Origin: Dipetalonema caudispina
Lineage: Eukaryota; Nematoda; Chromadorea; Rhabditida; Onchocercidae
NCBI GenBank assembly: GCA_013365325.1
Contig: JABVXV010000443.1
Span: 1 to 34,269, forward strand
DNA length: 34,269 nucleotides
Reading direction: 5' to 3'
Part shown: in pieces, positions 11,541 to 28,700 of the stretch
Layout of the letters: each line of letters starts with the position of its first letter
Position numbering within the stretch: the first letter of the stretch is position 1
Program-made: the position numbers and the translations under genes
Notes under the pieces: generated by a model
The model's database searches: none
What the model saw: the letters and a program-made list of their open reading frames with translations, nothing else
Told to the model about the DNA's origin: nothing

Positions 11541-13421
11541 TCATAAAATATACGGTATTAAAGCTTTCCGATTGCTAGAGTATTCACGGAAATGTCTTTG
11601 ATACCAACTTTGATTCAATAAGGCAGCAATCGTCTGATTTATAGTCACGAATAGAAAACACAATAGCATAGGTATCGATAATTGGTAAACCAATGCAAAT
11701 AAGAAATAAAGGAGAATTTCAAGGAAATAATGAGGTGATAAACAATGTTCGAAAAGGCCACCATGTGGCACTGCATGCACATTATTCGCATTTAATCCTG
11801 AAATTTATGATACATAATATTTTTCCATCAATAGTAGATTTGGACATGGATAAAAAATCTTTCCTTCCCAATCTCTCGTTCGATTAATTTTACTTTACAA
11901 TTCGAAGCTTTTATCATTTACTACTTGATTCTTTTACTCTTCATCTTACTCATCAATTTATTTCCTCCTATTTTTCCTTTCCTTCCCATAGTTTTTGCAT
12001 TGGTTTCTCCATTTTATGAACTAAAAATGAAAATTATAGCATTTTCATAAGTATTACTTGCTTAGTGCTCGCTTTGTCTAATTAAAACTAAAATACATGT
12101 GACGTTGAAAGGACTCAAAATAAAAGATGTTTTCCTTTTCTTTTTTTGTTTTCCGAAGATTAATTTGAGATTACAGAGATATGATTTTAGCAAACTCTTG
12201 ATTTCATCCAAATTTTTTGAAATAATTAAACGAGCTAACCGTTACGCGAGCGAAGTTGAGCAAGTAGGACAAAACAATGATGTTGTTGTATCTGAATCAC
12301 GAACATAGCGACGGCTAACACCGTATAAAGTAAAATTGATAAAATATTTACTTCTGCAATTAGAATATGTTAAGCGAACAAATTGGTTAATTTTTAAAGA
12401 TTAAAAAAAGTTGGCAGTAAAAAAAAAAATTAACCTCACCAATTTTCGTGTTTGATGTAAACGATGAAAGTTGTGAGCAAACACAAAGTGGATAAAAAGT
12501 GATTCCTAAAAGGAAATGTAAAATATTCATATTGGAATCAGAGAAGATCGAGACATAAAGGCATTCATATAAACGACGCAATACATGGGTTAGATAAAGC
12601 AAAAGATCCATTGAGATAAAAATAAGGTTACCTGAAAATTTTTAAAAACAAATTATACAGATCCCTATAAATCATTAGCAGTTTCCTTTCACAGCAGCCC
12701 TAATATTCTTTACCTACTAAACTTACCGAACAAATAAGCTTAATTGTAACCAAAAAATTCATTTGTAATATTCACCTAACTATTATACTACTTTTGCTAC
12801 CAAAACGAAAATTATGTTTAAAACAGTTGAAAATGTAATTTGTCAGAAATGACATACCATTATATCGTAGCTGACCACCAATAACAACATCAATAAAAGC
12901 AAATAAAATAGCGATGAAAGCGGTTAAGTAAAAGATCCAAAATAACCTTAAGTGAAGTATTTAAAAAAAAATTGAAATAACTTAGAATCAAGTTTGAAAA
13001 GTTTTCATTAGTTTTATAAAATCTGTTGATTTTTATATTATTGAAAACATCTGTCAAATAAAACCTTTTCGGTATTTCGATCATCCTTAACCAAGTCTTA
13101 AAATTGTGATCCTTTCTAAATTTGCCAAAATAAACAAGATCCATGACTGTTTCTGCAAAAAAAGACTGAAAATATTGAAAATTTTAAATAATTAAAAATA
13201 GCATTAAAGTTAGCATTTTCAATAAAATATTCAATAATAAGCATACACATACACATACATAAATCATTTTTATTTTAGTAAAAAAAAAAAAAGAAAAAAA
13301 AAAAAAACCAATTCTTACCTGACTTTCCAGTTTCTCGTAGGATTAACACTCCAAGAAGATAAATGATCGTAATACATGTTAACCAGTATGCGATACATAT
13401 ATGATATAAACTAAAAGACAT
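11541..13421 (-). CDS. SRD5A3: Polyprenol reductase (steroid 5-alpha-reductase family, SRD5A3)
   Basis: Exons in transcript order: 13421-13319, 13152-13065, 12946-12858, 12631-12440, 12353-12240, 11797-11541. All phases agree, giving 280 residues (human about 318). SRD5A3 is an NADPH-dependent ER membrane enzyme that reduces polyprenol on the route to dolichol, the lipid carrier for N-glycosylation. Visible: an N-terminal membrane helix, EIPKRLFWIFYLTAF, the family signature HVLRRLYECLYVSIFS, VPHGGLFEHCLSPHY and the C-terminal EYSSNRKALIPYIL. The ATG follows directly on a TTTTCAG acceptor, which suggests a trans-spliced 5' end. Two usually conserved histidines appear replaced: the family AHQ reads IQQ, and the histidine before the WY motif near the C-terminus reads Gln (LLNQSWYQRHF). 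Family assignment is secure; full activity is less so. Confidence 0.92.
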
Positions 13422-14529
13422 CTGAAAATTTAAAAAAAAAAATTAAATTTCATCATTACAATAGCTTTGCAATAAATTCATTTCAAACAAAGTATGCAAA
13501 ATCCCATTATTTTCCATCAACAATCTGATAATAATTATCATGATGATAATATCTGATAATAATACAACAAATATTATAATCATGATTATCACGATAATGA
13601 TAGTACTATTATTATCATCATCACAATTATTCATTATTACAATCGTTGTGTGACATTATCACGATATCTTTCAGATAAATCAATACTTTCATTGTTATTA
13701 TTTTCAACACACTTACAGGAATGTTTTCTGATAAGGTAATTGAAAAATGAATAATTAATCGTTTTTTTTTTTTTTTTTTCTCTCAGAATTAAATATTTTC
13801 CTCTTTCACTTTATCCTGTAAAAAATTTTATATATCAATAAATTAAATTATTATATATCGTTATCTTTTTAATAATTTATATTATTACTACAATATAGTA
13901 CTAATCATTGTTATCATTATCATCTGTTCCTATAATTATTATTGCTATTGCTGTAATCACTATTATTTATTCTTATTATTAATTATTATTACTAATTATC
14001 ATCATTTCGTCATCATTATTAACATTTTCACTCATCATTTATTTTCTCTAATTCTCATTTCTCTTTTTATTATTGTTGTAATCGTTCATCTTTTTCTTTT
14101 TTTTTTCTTTTGTTAAAAGCCTTGTCAACTTCCAATTTATAAAATTGATTTTAGTATGTCATATTTGTTAAGCTAATAGATATGTGTCATACATACATAC
14201 ACAACATTCCACAATTACATCGATTACCGTTATTAGGATGGGATAGAAGAGATGAAGCAATCCAGAAATCGAGTATCAATACCGGGCCAACCTTATCTCC
14301 TCCCTTTTCGTTTTAGATTATTGATAATTCGATCGCCATCCATTTGCTAAATTATGGATAATCAATGGGCAACAAATGGAATTCCGATTTCTGTCAATTA
14401 AAAGACATCCCTTTCATGCTTCTTTTTCCAATATATCATTTCGATTTTTCGAATAATCCATATATCGACTAAGCATCGATCTTCAGTCTTACTTAATACT
14501 TCGAAAATAGCTCTTATTGGCCTTCGTTC

Positions 14530-14531
14530 TC

Positions 14532-14562
<31 letters not shown>
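14530..14562. repeat. CT dinucleotide microsatellite
   Basis: A nearly pure CT (GA on the other strand) tract of about 33 bp. A similar tract occurs at 29906-29950. Such tracts can bind GAGA-type factors or simply be microsatellites; nothing here tells them apart. Confidence 0.85.
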
Positions 14563-15854
14563 TCCTAAAGATAGCAATTTCTCAATAAAAATAATTTAGA
14601 TTTTTTGTCAGAACTCTACGTTTTCTTAGACTATAAACGATTAGTGTAGCATCTGTTTTGCATAAATTATAAATGAAAGAAGTGATGAAGATCATAATGA
14701 AACTATAATAATTGTGCTACTATAAATAATATTTGAACTACAAGTAATTAATTAATTAACAATTTTGCAATTCATTTCCAATCTTCCTCTTTCACTTTCA
14801 TAATGAGCAATTGTATATTGTTAAAAAAAAAAAAAAAAAAAAAAAGCCATCCTTCGCTAATTCGATAACAGAAGTAGCTGTAAGAAAGTAAGCGCTAGGA
14901 CGCACTAATTTCACTCATTTCAATTATGAAATACGTTTTCCGGAATAACAACCTTTTCCGGTGCATCATTGAAGACCAAATACCTAGTGTAATAACCCGA
15001 CTTGAGAGCTCATTATGAAGGATATGATTTGAAATATCCAACAGCGATGAGATATAACTCTAGGAATCTTTAAGATAATTGGAAAGATACTGCATTACTC
15101 TCATTAACCGGATAATGAAATATATGACAAAATCTCGGTAGGATTATCGCATTGACATTCAAGTGATCATAATGAAAATCGGCAATTTTGACCAGGTGGA
15201 GAATTCGACAAATAATACATTGGAATATCCTGAAGTGTTTAAGTGTAAAAGAATTTAACAATAATAGCAACAAGCGATCTACCTTATATTTGTTACCACC
15301 GATAAATGGAAGACAAAATGGGGAATAGTTAGTGAGCTGAGAATTCAATCGAAATTTAAAAAATCATAGAAAACAAGTCAAAAAAAAAAAATTCTGGAAA
15401 GTAAGAAAACCCATTCATGCTTCATAAGATAAGCGATACGACTAGTAATATATACTAGGAAAATTTATGCTCGATTACCATTCTTGCGCTTCTTATTTTG
15501 AATTAAAACTGAAAAAAAAAAAGAGAAAACGGGAAGAGTAGCAATTAAGACCTATAGTACTTGCAACAAAAATTGTTTATTAAATTATAAATTTTATAAA
15601 ATTTCCAAATTTCCTTCAAACGATCATGTTTTCAAATCCCTTCTTCATTGTGAAAATGTTAACAAAGAAGAAAAGAAATAGACTACGAAGAAACTGTTAA
15701 CGGAGACAAGAATCGAAGCAATTCATTGAGTGGTTCAGCTCATTTTTCAACTTTCAGTTGAAAAATATCAAATAATTGGGTATAACATTAAATAATGAAA
15801 ATATACAACAACAATAATTGCAGCGTAAACAATATAGTTCCAAACAAATGAAAG

Positions 15855-15860
15855 TTTATT
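15855..15860 (-). promoter_or_regulatory. Candidate polyadenylation signal for EMC2
   Basis: TTTATT on the plus strand reads AATAAA on the EMC2 strand, about 185 bp past the EMC2 stop codon. Another lies at 15576-15581. In such AT-rich DNA this hexamer is common, so the assignment is tentative. Confidence 0.3.
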
Positions 15861-16044
15861 AAGGAAATGAGGATATCTAACATAATTCCGGAAAACTTGC
15901 TTCATGTACGGGGAAAGAAATATGCCTGTGATGTATTATCATTGAAGCAAGACAGTCTGCGAAAAGAATGAAACGAAAAGGTTCAAATTCAACTAATATA
16001 ACTGATAAGCAAATACAAGCATTCGACAACAAGTGAAGGCATAA

Positions 16045-16506
16045 TTAGCTTTGTAACTGTGTTTTTAAGTTTGATATTGTCTCCAATTCCATAGCAACAT
16101 TTGGATTTTTCCCTTTTCCTGAAGCCTCTTCATACAGGCTTATCAACTTTTCAATGGCCATTAATCCACTCTGTACTATTTCCTTTTTCCTTTGGCCACT
16201 GCTCTTCGGCGATAAATTTATGCAACACTGAAATAATTTTATTCAAGATGAAAATATTTCAATGAAATATTATATCCCTCGCAAACACAATTCATTCAAT
16301 CTCATATTTTTCTCGAACTTTTCCAAACTATCAAGCAAAATGTAAGCAGATTCGACAAATAATAAGGTTAGAAACACCTCAGTTAACCGCATAAAAAAAT
16401 CCAATAACTTTCATCTAAATCCTTCTTAAAAACGAAACATGGTATTTTATTCATATGACATCAACAGTACCCAATTTCACCAATTTATTATAATATTTTA
16501 ATGATA

Positions 16507-16537
<31 letters not shown>

Positions 16538-18841
16538 TTCTACGTATTATTTACCCCTCACCACCACAAATCACCGAGCTGGGAATTTGATAGGACTCAC
16601 CAAAATTATTCCATATAATGAACGAGAACATGATGGATTAGTTCGAACAGCTTGTTCAAAATATGATTTTGCAAGTTCAATATTTTCTGAACCACCCTGT
16701 GTGTAACGTATTTCCGCAAGTCGCCGTAAATACAAACTGTTATGTGGCTGAAAAAAAAAAAAATGCATAACATAACAATAGAGGGAACGCATAGGTGAAT
16801 AGTTTCTAAAAAATTTCAGGAAAATTGCAAACAAAATTTCAATGCCTAATAATCCTAGTATTATAAGGATTTTCCAAAATAAGTCCCGCAATTCAGGCAC
16901 ATTCTAATACTAAAACCAATTTAAAAATATAAAACAAACTGACACTAGATAAGACGAGCTCCTCCATGCAATGTGCCGCATGTGGATGATCAGCCTCTTG
17001 CAAATATAAATCGGAAAGTTCCAGCCATGCTTCCGTATCAGAAATAAAAGTTTTCAAGTATTCGTTCAATTCTCGAATTGCTTCCTGTCGATTGCCCTGT
17101 GCTTTCAAAATTGCGATTCTTCGCTTGCGATATGACTGCAAAAAAAAAAAAAATACAAACACCTATTTAAAACTGTTAAAATAAACTAGAGTCAATGATT
17201 CAAAGAAGAGAAAACAAGCATAAAATCGTTCAACGACTTTCTTGTAAATTATTTGCTATTTATATTTTCACTCGAAGGTGAGCCAAAAAATTAGCCGTCT
17301 GTCGTCGTCTCATTTACTACTTAAACACATTTTAAACAAGATTCCAATGAAGTTTTTTTTCTCAATATAAAAGAACAAGACTAATGCTTCATATTCATTT
17401 TTTAAATCAACGGGAATCCTCACCATATTTGTTGGATCTGATTCAATAAGTTGCTCATACAAATGCGTCGCGCTATTGTACCTACAACAGGTAATTTATA
17501 AATTACGGAAAAGAAATGGATCCTCACGCTTGGAAAAGTTTATCACTGAACTGTGAAAAGAAGCTTGTTACCTCTAATTATATCATTTATTTCCTTGGAG
17601 ATCCCCGCTCACTAACTTTGTTAAGGAAAGAGGCTTGTTACCTCAAAATATATTATTTATTCCTTTAGGAATCCCTATTTACTAATTTTACTAAGGACCC
17701 TTCTAACAATCATTGGTGAAATGTGTTGACAGAGTCAGAAAAAACTGGTAAAGTATAAAATACACCGCTTTAAAGCTTCAAGACGCATTGCTTGTAGTTT
17801 CAAGACACGATTACTTCGTGGGAACTTCTCTTGTAGTGCTTGTATACATTCCATTACAACATCGGTTCTGGATAAATCTAATGCTGCTATACAAACCTGA
17901 AATTAACATATACTTTATCATAAACAATCATACCAAATTGATCTGTACTTTTTTGTATTACACTTGAAGTATGACTTTCTTCAACCTTAGGCACCGCAAG
18001 CTTTTCAAATATCAAAAAAACCACGACTACCTTTGCGGTTCCATCTTATTTCGTAATTTATTGACTTAAGAACTTCAAGTCATTTGTAATAGATGCGTTA
18101 TCGATCGTCCTACATGTGCAAAAAAATTTCTTCTCCTGAGAACATACAATTTCTTACCAAAATGTCTATTTGTAATGTCTGTCAAACTTTTAATTCATAT
18201 CTTTCTAAATTTCGAAATTATAATTCCTAGACGAATACTTCGATTGCTACAAATGACCTATAAGAGAATATCCCACTTTTATTTATAGAACACTGTGAAC
18301 AGAAAGAGGAAATCCCAGCGTTATCATATGCAATGTATTATGACATATCTAAATATGAAATGTTGCTTAAATACTTTAAATTATACCACAGGATATGATA
18401 ATGTAGTACAGTGACTATCCCAGATTATAATCTCTCTTACCATATAAAATTGTGGTACAGTTATAATAATATGAACGAAATCATAAAACATTCTGGATTA
18501 TTTTTCGAAAATTTAACTCAAGTAATACATCAGAATAAATATTAAATGAATAATGAAATTAGTTTTACCTGTTCATAAATAAGCCATAATTCATCACCCA
18601 ATGAACGAGGATGACGACTTAAAACATGCTCCCATAATTCCACCGTTTCCAGTGATCTACGTGCATGCTCTTCGCGCCATTTACGTAGCACATTTTTTGC
18701 TTCTAAAAAGTAATCCTTTTATAAAGGAATCCTGACACACTTTATCCAATTTTAATTTCACTAAAAATCGAATATTTCCAGCTGAAAATTTAGTTCAGGA
18801 TAAAACCTACCATCAAATGAAACAGAAGTCCAGTCAGTCAT
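16045..18841 (-). CDS. EMC2: ER membrane protein complex subunit 2 (TPR protein)
   Basis: Exons in transcript order: 18841-18811, 18702-18569, 17896-17766, 17481-17424, 17135-16944, 16747-16601, 16227-16045. Phases agree throughout; the product is 291 residues (human 297). EMC2 is the soluble cytosolic tetratricopeptide subunit of the EMC insertase, which places tail-anchored and multipass proteins into the ER membrane. Diagnostic segments: VLRKWREEHARRS, GDELWLIYEQVCIAALD, YEQLIESDPTNM, RKRRIAILKAQG, EAIRELNEYLKTF, EAWLELSDLYLQEADHPHAA and LRRLAEIRYTQGGSENIELA. These are TPR helices in the expected order. A splice acceptor at 18892-18894, about 50 bp before the ATG, is a candidate spliced-leader site. 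The C-terminal exon (PKSSGQRKKEIVQ onward) is less conserved, as in other species. Confidence 0.95.
17557..17696. repeat. Imperfect 70-bp tandem duplication in an EMC2 intron
   Basis: Copies 17557-17626 and 17627-17696 share blocks such as GCTTGTTACCTC and the ending TAAGGA at a period of 70 bp, with many substitutions between them. The duplication lies wholly in the intron between exons 17766-17896 and 17424-17481, so it does not affect the protein. Confidence 0.75.
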
Positions 18842-18894
18842 CGTTGAGCATAAATATGTCTTAATTTCTCGTGCACCAAATAAATCGTACTCTG

Positions 18895-20011
18895 TTATAA
18901 TCTGGAAGTCTTCATGTCCTGTTTATTAGCTGCAATGTTACCTTCATATAACAATGTAGCAGATTATGGAAAATTTTCGTTCACATCATCAAAGCTAAAT
19001 TTTTTCCCTTTTGGTTATTATTTTAAATTCTATCGCAGATCTATCGCCTACGTTCAATGAAATCATAAATTTCAAATTCCAATCATTTGTTTGAACTTGA
19101 ACAACAGAAAAAAGTGTTGTCTTTCACTTCAAGTTATTTAAAACTGTAACTTTCCGAATTTCTTTTCTAACTAATCGGAAAAAAATAATAACTAAAGTTC
19201 AAGAAGAAAATCCAACATATTACCAAAAGAAATATTCCACCTAACTCATTTACTAACTGAATCTCAAATCTACCGAAATCAAAAATGTCGATTGAACTAT
19301 TAGTTTAAGATAGTGTTATCGGTATTCCCCCAACATTAAATACTAAATAATGAGTGATTATTCAAACTTTTAATATATACAATAACTGCATATCGACGGT
19401 TTCAAATACAAATCTTTCTCATGACCAATAATCTTCATCTGCAAAAAATAAGTTCATTTGAAATATACAACCTGATTTCTAAAACATTCAGAAAAAAAAT
19501 CACAAATTTTAAATAATGTTACAAATTGTTAACATATCAATAAATGAATTCAAACAAAGAGAGCAAAACGAAAAAGTTGCCTGTGGAAGCAGAAATGTAG
19601 AAATAAAATTTCAAACAAGTGAAAAAAAAATTTCGTTTACAATTAAAAGTTTAACAAAGAGCAAACACATTTCTGATATATGCAACGATAAACCGAAAAC
19701 AATAACTTATTTACTACACTGAATTAAGATTCAAATAGCTGGCACAATTAATGTTAAACATGACAAAACCGAGGTTAGAATTTAGAAACATGCAAAAGTG
19801 CAAATTCCGAAATTTAAACAGAATAACATGAAAGAGTCAAAGCACCATTCAATGGGAGAAACAAAAATACAGGTGTCCATCTTTAAATAGATAAATTATT
19901 TAGAAATGAATTTATATTCAGATTAAATAATAGAGTAACAAGATACAAAAGGTACTTGAAAACAAATAACTGAAATGAACTAAGCTTATTTTAGATCAAT
20001 TTCAAGCACAT
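18895..20011. other. Intergenic region between ALDH4A1 and EMC2
   Basis: About 1.1 kb separates the ALDH4A1 stop codon from the EMC2 acceptor on the same strand. It is AT-rich with no exon-like structure; the 68-codon open frame at 19516-19722 is lysine- and isoleucine-rich and unsupported. It should include the ALDH4A1 3' UTR and either the EMC2 promoter or a long operon spacer. Confidence 0.55.
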
Positions 20012-24714
<4,703 letters not shown>

Positions 24715-24731
24715 TGTATTATAGAATACTG

Positions 24732-25740
24732 AAAATAAATGAATAATAAATAAAACAAATGTGAACCAAAATTTATAACAAAACAAAGTGGAAAAATAAT
24801 ATAACAAAGATCAAAGATCAAACAAACATTTCAATAATAAATTTCGCTTTTCGTCTGTTCAATCAATATAGTTAGATAGTAAATTTATGCCATCATTGTT
24901 ACACTTTTCAATCATTTCCATCAATTCATCATAATATAACATTAATGACATTTAATGAGAATTAAATAAAGGAAAGAAAATAAAAAAATTTAATTAGCTA
25001 ATATTATTTATTACTTCTAATAAATAAATAATATCATAGAAGCTATAAATTAATTATATATAATCAACATATTCTTTTGATATCTTCTTATCAATAACAC
25101 CTATCACTAATTCTCACTTCTCAAATATCACATACCCATTATGCAAATTTATCCCAAGTTGAAATTTCTTCGAGAAATTATTTTCTTTTTTCTTTTTTTT
25201 TTTTTTTTCTTATGAAAGATTATTGCAAAAAAAATTTTTGAGGATAAATTTAAATTTATATGAAATATTTATTGTTAATAATCAATAATATTTATTATAC
25301 AATTATTAATATTTTTTATTAATTAATAACATTGAATTTACATAATAATAAGAGCTGTAAATAATGTAAGAAAGAAACGAAAATGGTTAACATTGATAAA
25401 GAAGCAATTTTTAATTATATAAGTATTAAAATAAAATAATTAAAGAAAAAAAAAATTGTTTTTTAATCATCAATTAAAATGTTATCCTATCATTTTCACT
25501 TACTACTTTTTCTAACAAAAAAAAAAAAAAAAAAAATATTACGATAATGATAAGATTTAAAATGATAAAAAAAAAATAATCATTGAATTTTTTTTTTGTT
25601 TGTTTTGCATGAGATGATAAGATAAAACTTGCAAAATCCTTTATTACAAATGATAACAAATGTCGCATATATGTTTGAATATATTTGAAATTTAGAAGGA
25701 AAGGAAAAAAAAAGAAAAAAAGGTAGAGGAAGAAGTGATT
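24732..25740. other. AT-rich intergenic region between TSSK-type kinase and ALDH4A1
   Basis: No exon-like sequence was found. It contains very AT-rich DNA with T-runs near 25187-25209 and A-runs near 25518-25537. It should hold the ALDH4A1 promoter on the right side of that gene and the 3' UTR of the kinase gene. Confidence 0.6.
25640..25645 (-). promoter_or_regulatory. Candidate polyadenylation signal for the TSSK-type kinase
   Basis: TTTATT on the plus strand reads AATAAA on the kinase strand, about 95 bp past the stop codon at 25741-25743. The spacing fits a nematode 3' UTR. The hexamer is frequent in AT-rich DNA, so this remains a candidate. Confidence 0.4.
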
Positions 25741-28700
25741 TCAAACAATATTATTATCAGAATCGGTTGTTATAGAATCATTAATAGCTTGAGCTAAAAT
25801 ACGATATTCTACGCCAGCTAGCCATTTGGAACGTATCACCTCCTCAATTGTTGGCCTTTTTTGAGGTATCGGATGAAGGATATCAAATATTAATCGTTTA
25901 ACATCGATACTTATTTCTGTTGTACGTCGATATGCTATTCTAAATGTTTTAATTGGAAAGCATTTCAAATTGTTTAATTAAAGAAATTAAGTGGAAGAAA
26001 AAAAATTGAATTCAAAATAAATAAATATTGCATAGAAGTGAAATAAAATAAATGCGATAAAAATGAGAATTTTATATATTCCTAATGTATATTTAGTAAC
26101 ATTTAAGAAAAAACGTAAGAAAACAAAATTTGTTGGAATGGAACGAAGTATTGTAAAAAAGTTTATGGATCATTTTTAATATTTACTAAAATACACTTAA
26201 TATGAATTATCAAACATTGTAATGAAAATAATTATAGTCTTCAATCATAATAATTATAAAAATATTTGGCTGAAATTTTTGTAACTGAAACTGTTTAAAA
26301 AAATAATTAAATATAGAAATTTAAACTTGTAATTGTAATATAATTTAAATTAAAAATAATATAATCAAACATATGATTATTTATTTTAATCACAATTTAT
26401 ACTTCAATATGAATTCAAAATGTAATATATGTATAGATTTAGTTGATAAAAGAAAATTTAAATTCAAATTAAACATTATGCTTTTATAACCTATGTTGCA
26501 ATTGTCTTTCCAACATTTTCTTCACATTCTTATCATCATATGGCATCATTCCCGTTGTCATCACATACAGTACAATTCCTGCACTCCACATATCCGATAG
26601 ATATCCATCATATGGTTGTGCTCTGTGGAAATTTCCGAACTTTTTATTATGCAAATACATTTCCCTATGTTAACAGCTTAACTTACCACTTTAACTTATC
26701 GAAAATTTAAATATCCTTAAGTTAGCTTATACTATCATCAGGAAATATTTCCTGTCTATTTCAAACTTTTTAAAACCTCTTAACTTAATTTTTCACAAAA
26801 AATTTTCGAAGAAGATATAATTAGCTTCGAAATTAATTGTACGCATTAATATATGGCACAAAGTATGACTAAATTACTGTTTCGAAAATATATAGCCAAA
26901 AAATTATGGTCACAAAAATAAATGAATCTAATAGCATAGTTAGACAATTCTTTTTAAAATAGAAATGGAAAAGAGATTGCAAATCGATTCAAACCTAATA
27001 ATTTCTGGAGCTAAATAGGCTCGAGAACCACAAAATGTTCTCGACTTTTCGCCAATTTTCATCAATCGTGCAAAGCCAAAATCGGTAATTTTAACATTTT
27101 CGCATGAATCAAGCAATATATTCTCGCATTTAATATCACGATGTACAACTTCCATTGATTTTAAATACTATTAAATAAAATTTTTTTTTTTTTAACTTTC
27201 AAATTTCCACATTAGTTAAGCTTAATTGATATTAACATGAAGAGAATAGCTTAACAAATGTATTACCTTCATAGCCTCAATAAGTTGCCGAAAATGTATT
27301 TTTCCTTCTTTTTCATCAACTTTACTTTCACGTCTTATTTTTTGCAACAGATCACCTCTACTTGTAAAATCTTGTATGATACAAACATATGGGTTTTTTT
27401 CAATTACCTGAAAATTTGTAACAAAAAAAAAAAAAGTTCAATGATTGAAATTTTAAAATTACGGCTAAGAATTTATAAAAAATAAAATGAAACAATATTT
27501 TAAAAATGATTTGTTTGGTTTTTAAACAGTTAATTTCATTATGATAGTATTAATGAATGAAACATTTTTCAATCTTTGCAATATTTTTGCATAGAAATAA
27601 TCTGCAAATAAAACTTTTTCCTTCATTTTTTTTTTCTTTTTAAATTTGAAAAATTACTTCATAAACTTTAACAATATTTTCATGTTTCAATTTTTGGACA
27701 AGTTCAATCTCACGTGGTAAACATTTCTTCGTATATTTTGAATCTTTCCTAAAGGCATATCTGATTTATCACTGATAATTTGTGAGAAAAGAAAATGAAA
27801 ATCACGGGAATATTTCATAGGATCTTAAAAGTTCAGATAATAACATTTAGTTGAAATAATTTGATAAAATGGGAGAGGAAATTTTAAGATGAAAGGGAAT
27901 GGAAAAATTGAGGTAAATTGCTCCCTTGGTGTATTAATGATAAATATCCAACAAATGATAAATTAAATATTCGATTGCTGGTAAATAAATCACGAATATC
28001 CAGTTAATTGGTAAATTAATCATCAATAGCCAATTTAATGAAAGATTAATTAGAAATATTTGATTAGTGATAAATTAATGATATCATATTTTGATCACTA
28101 CCTTGTATCGATTATTTTTATTGCGACCATTTTAGCTAACGTATTGCACCAACTTTTCTTCACAACGGAAAATGTTCCTTTACCTAAAAAAAAAAAAAAA
28201 AAAAAAATGATTGAAGGAATGGAAAATGAAATTGGAAACGATTCTTATTGGAATAGGTTAGAAGTAAGGATTAAATTAAGGTAAAATTTTCAGTAAATTT
28301 TATGATAGCATAATAAGCATTGCATCTATTATTGATTGTGAACCGAAAAGATAAAGAAGTGATAAGAGTGACCACTGATGATTATCTTAGTTGAATTGAA
28401 ATTCTCTTCTTATCATTATGCTATTTTCTTCTGCTTTTTTCAAATTTCTGAATGCAAAAAAAAAAAAAAAAAAAAAAAAAAAAGGTATGAAAGTGTAAAG
28501 GTTAAAGAAGTTGAAGAGGAATGAAGAAAGAGGTCACCGAGATTCTCGTAGAAAATAATCCCTCGTATTTTCATTTCATTGGTCATTTCAGGAGTTAAAC
28601 TACCAAAAATTTTATCGTCTATCATATCTCTTCCTGTATTGTAATCTATATCCTTTGTATTTTTGTTTCTTTCTAATAATTTCTCCCTTTCATACATTCT

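Larger units (their letters stand above)
13422..16044. other. Repeat-rich intergenic region between SRD5A3 and EMC2
   Basis: No gene is supported here. The region holds degenerate ATT/ATC-type repeats at about 13500-13640 and 13850-14060, a T-run near 13761-13778, a CT dinucleotide tract at 14530-14562 and a poly-A run at 14822-14845. Open frames at 13443-13634 and 15070-15348 (minus strand) follow low-complexity sequence or lack splice and homology support. The left end should contain the promoter of SRD5A3; no specific element was recognised. Confidence 0.6.

Noticed and set aside
12099..12308. Plus-strand open frame of 69 codons ending KRANRYASEVEQVGQNND, with an acceptor-like site at about 12175
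   Set aside because: It is antisense to a well-supported SRD5A3 exon (12240-12353) whose phases fit both neighbours; the plus frame is a shadow.
13443..13634. Minus-strand open frame of 63 codons, mostly Asp, Ile and Asn
   Set aside because: It is a translation of degenerate ATT/ATC repeats with no splice or homology support.
15070..15348. Minus-strand open frame of 92 codons
   Set aside because: Leu/His/Phe-rich, no recognised motif and no flanking exons in phase; consistent with chance in AT-rich DNA.
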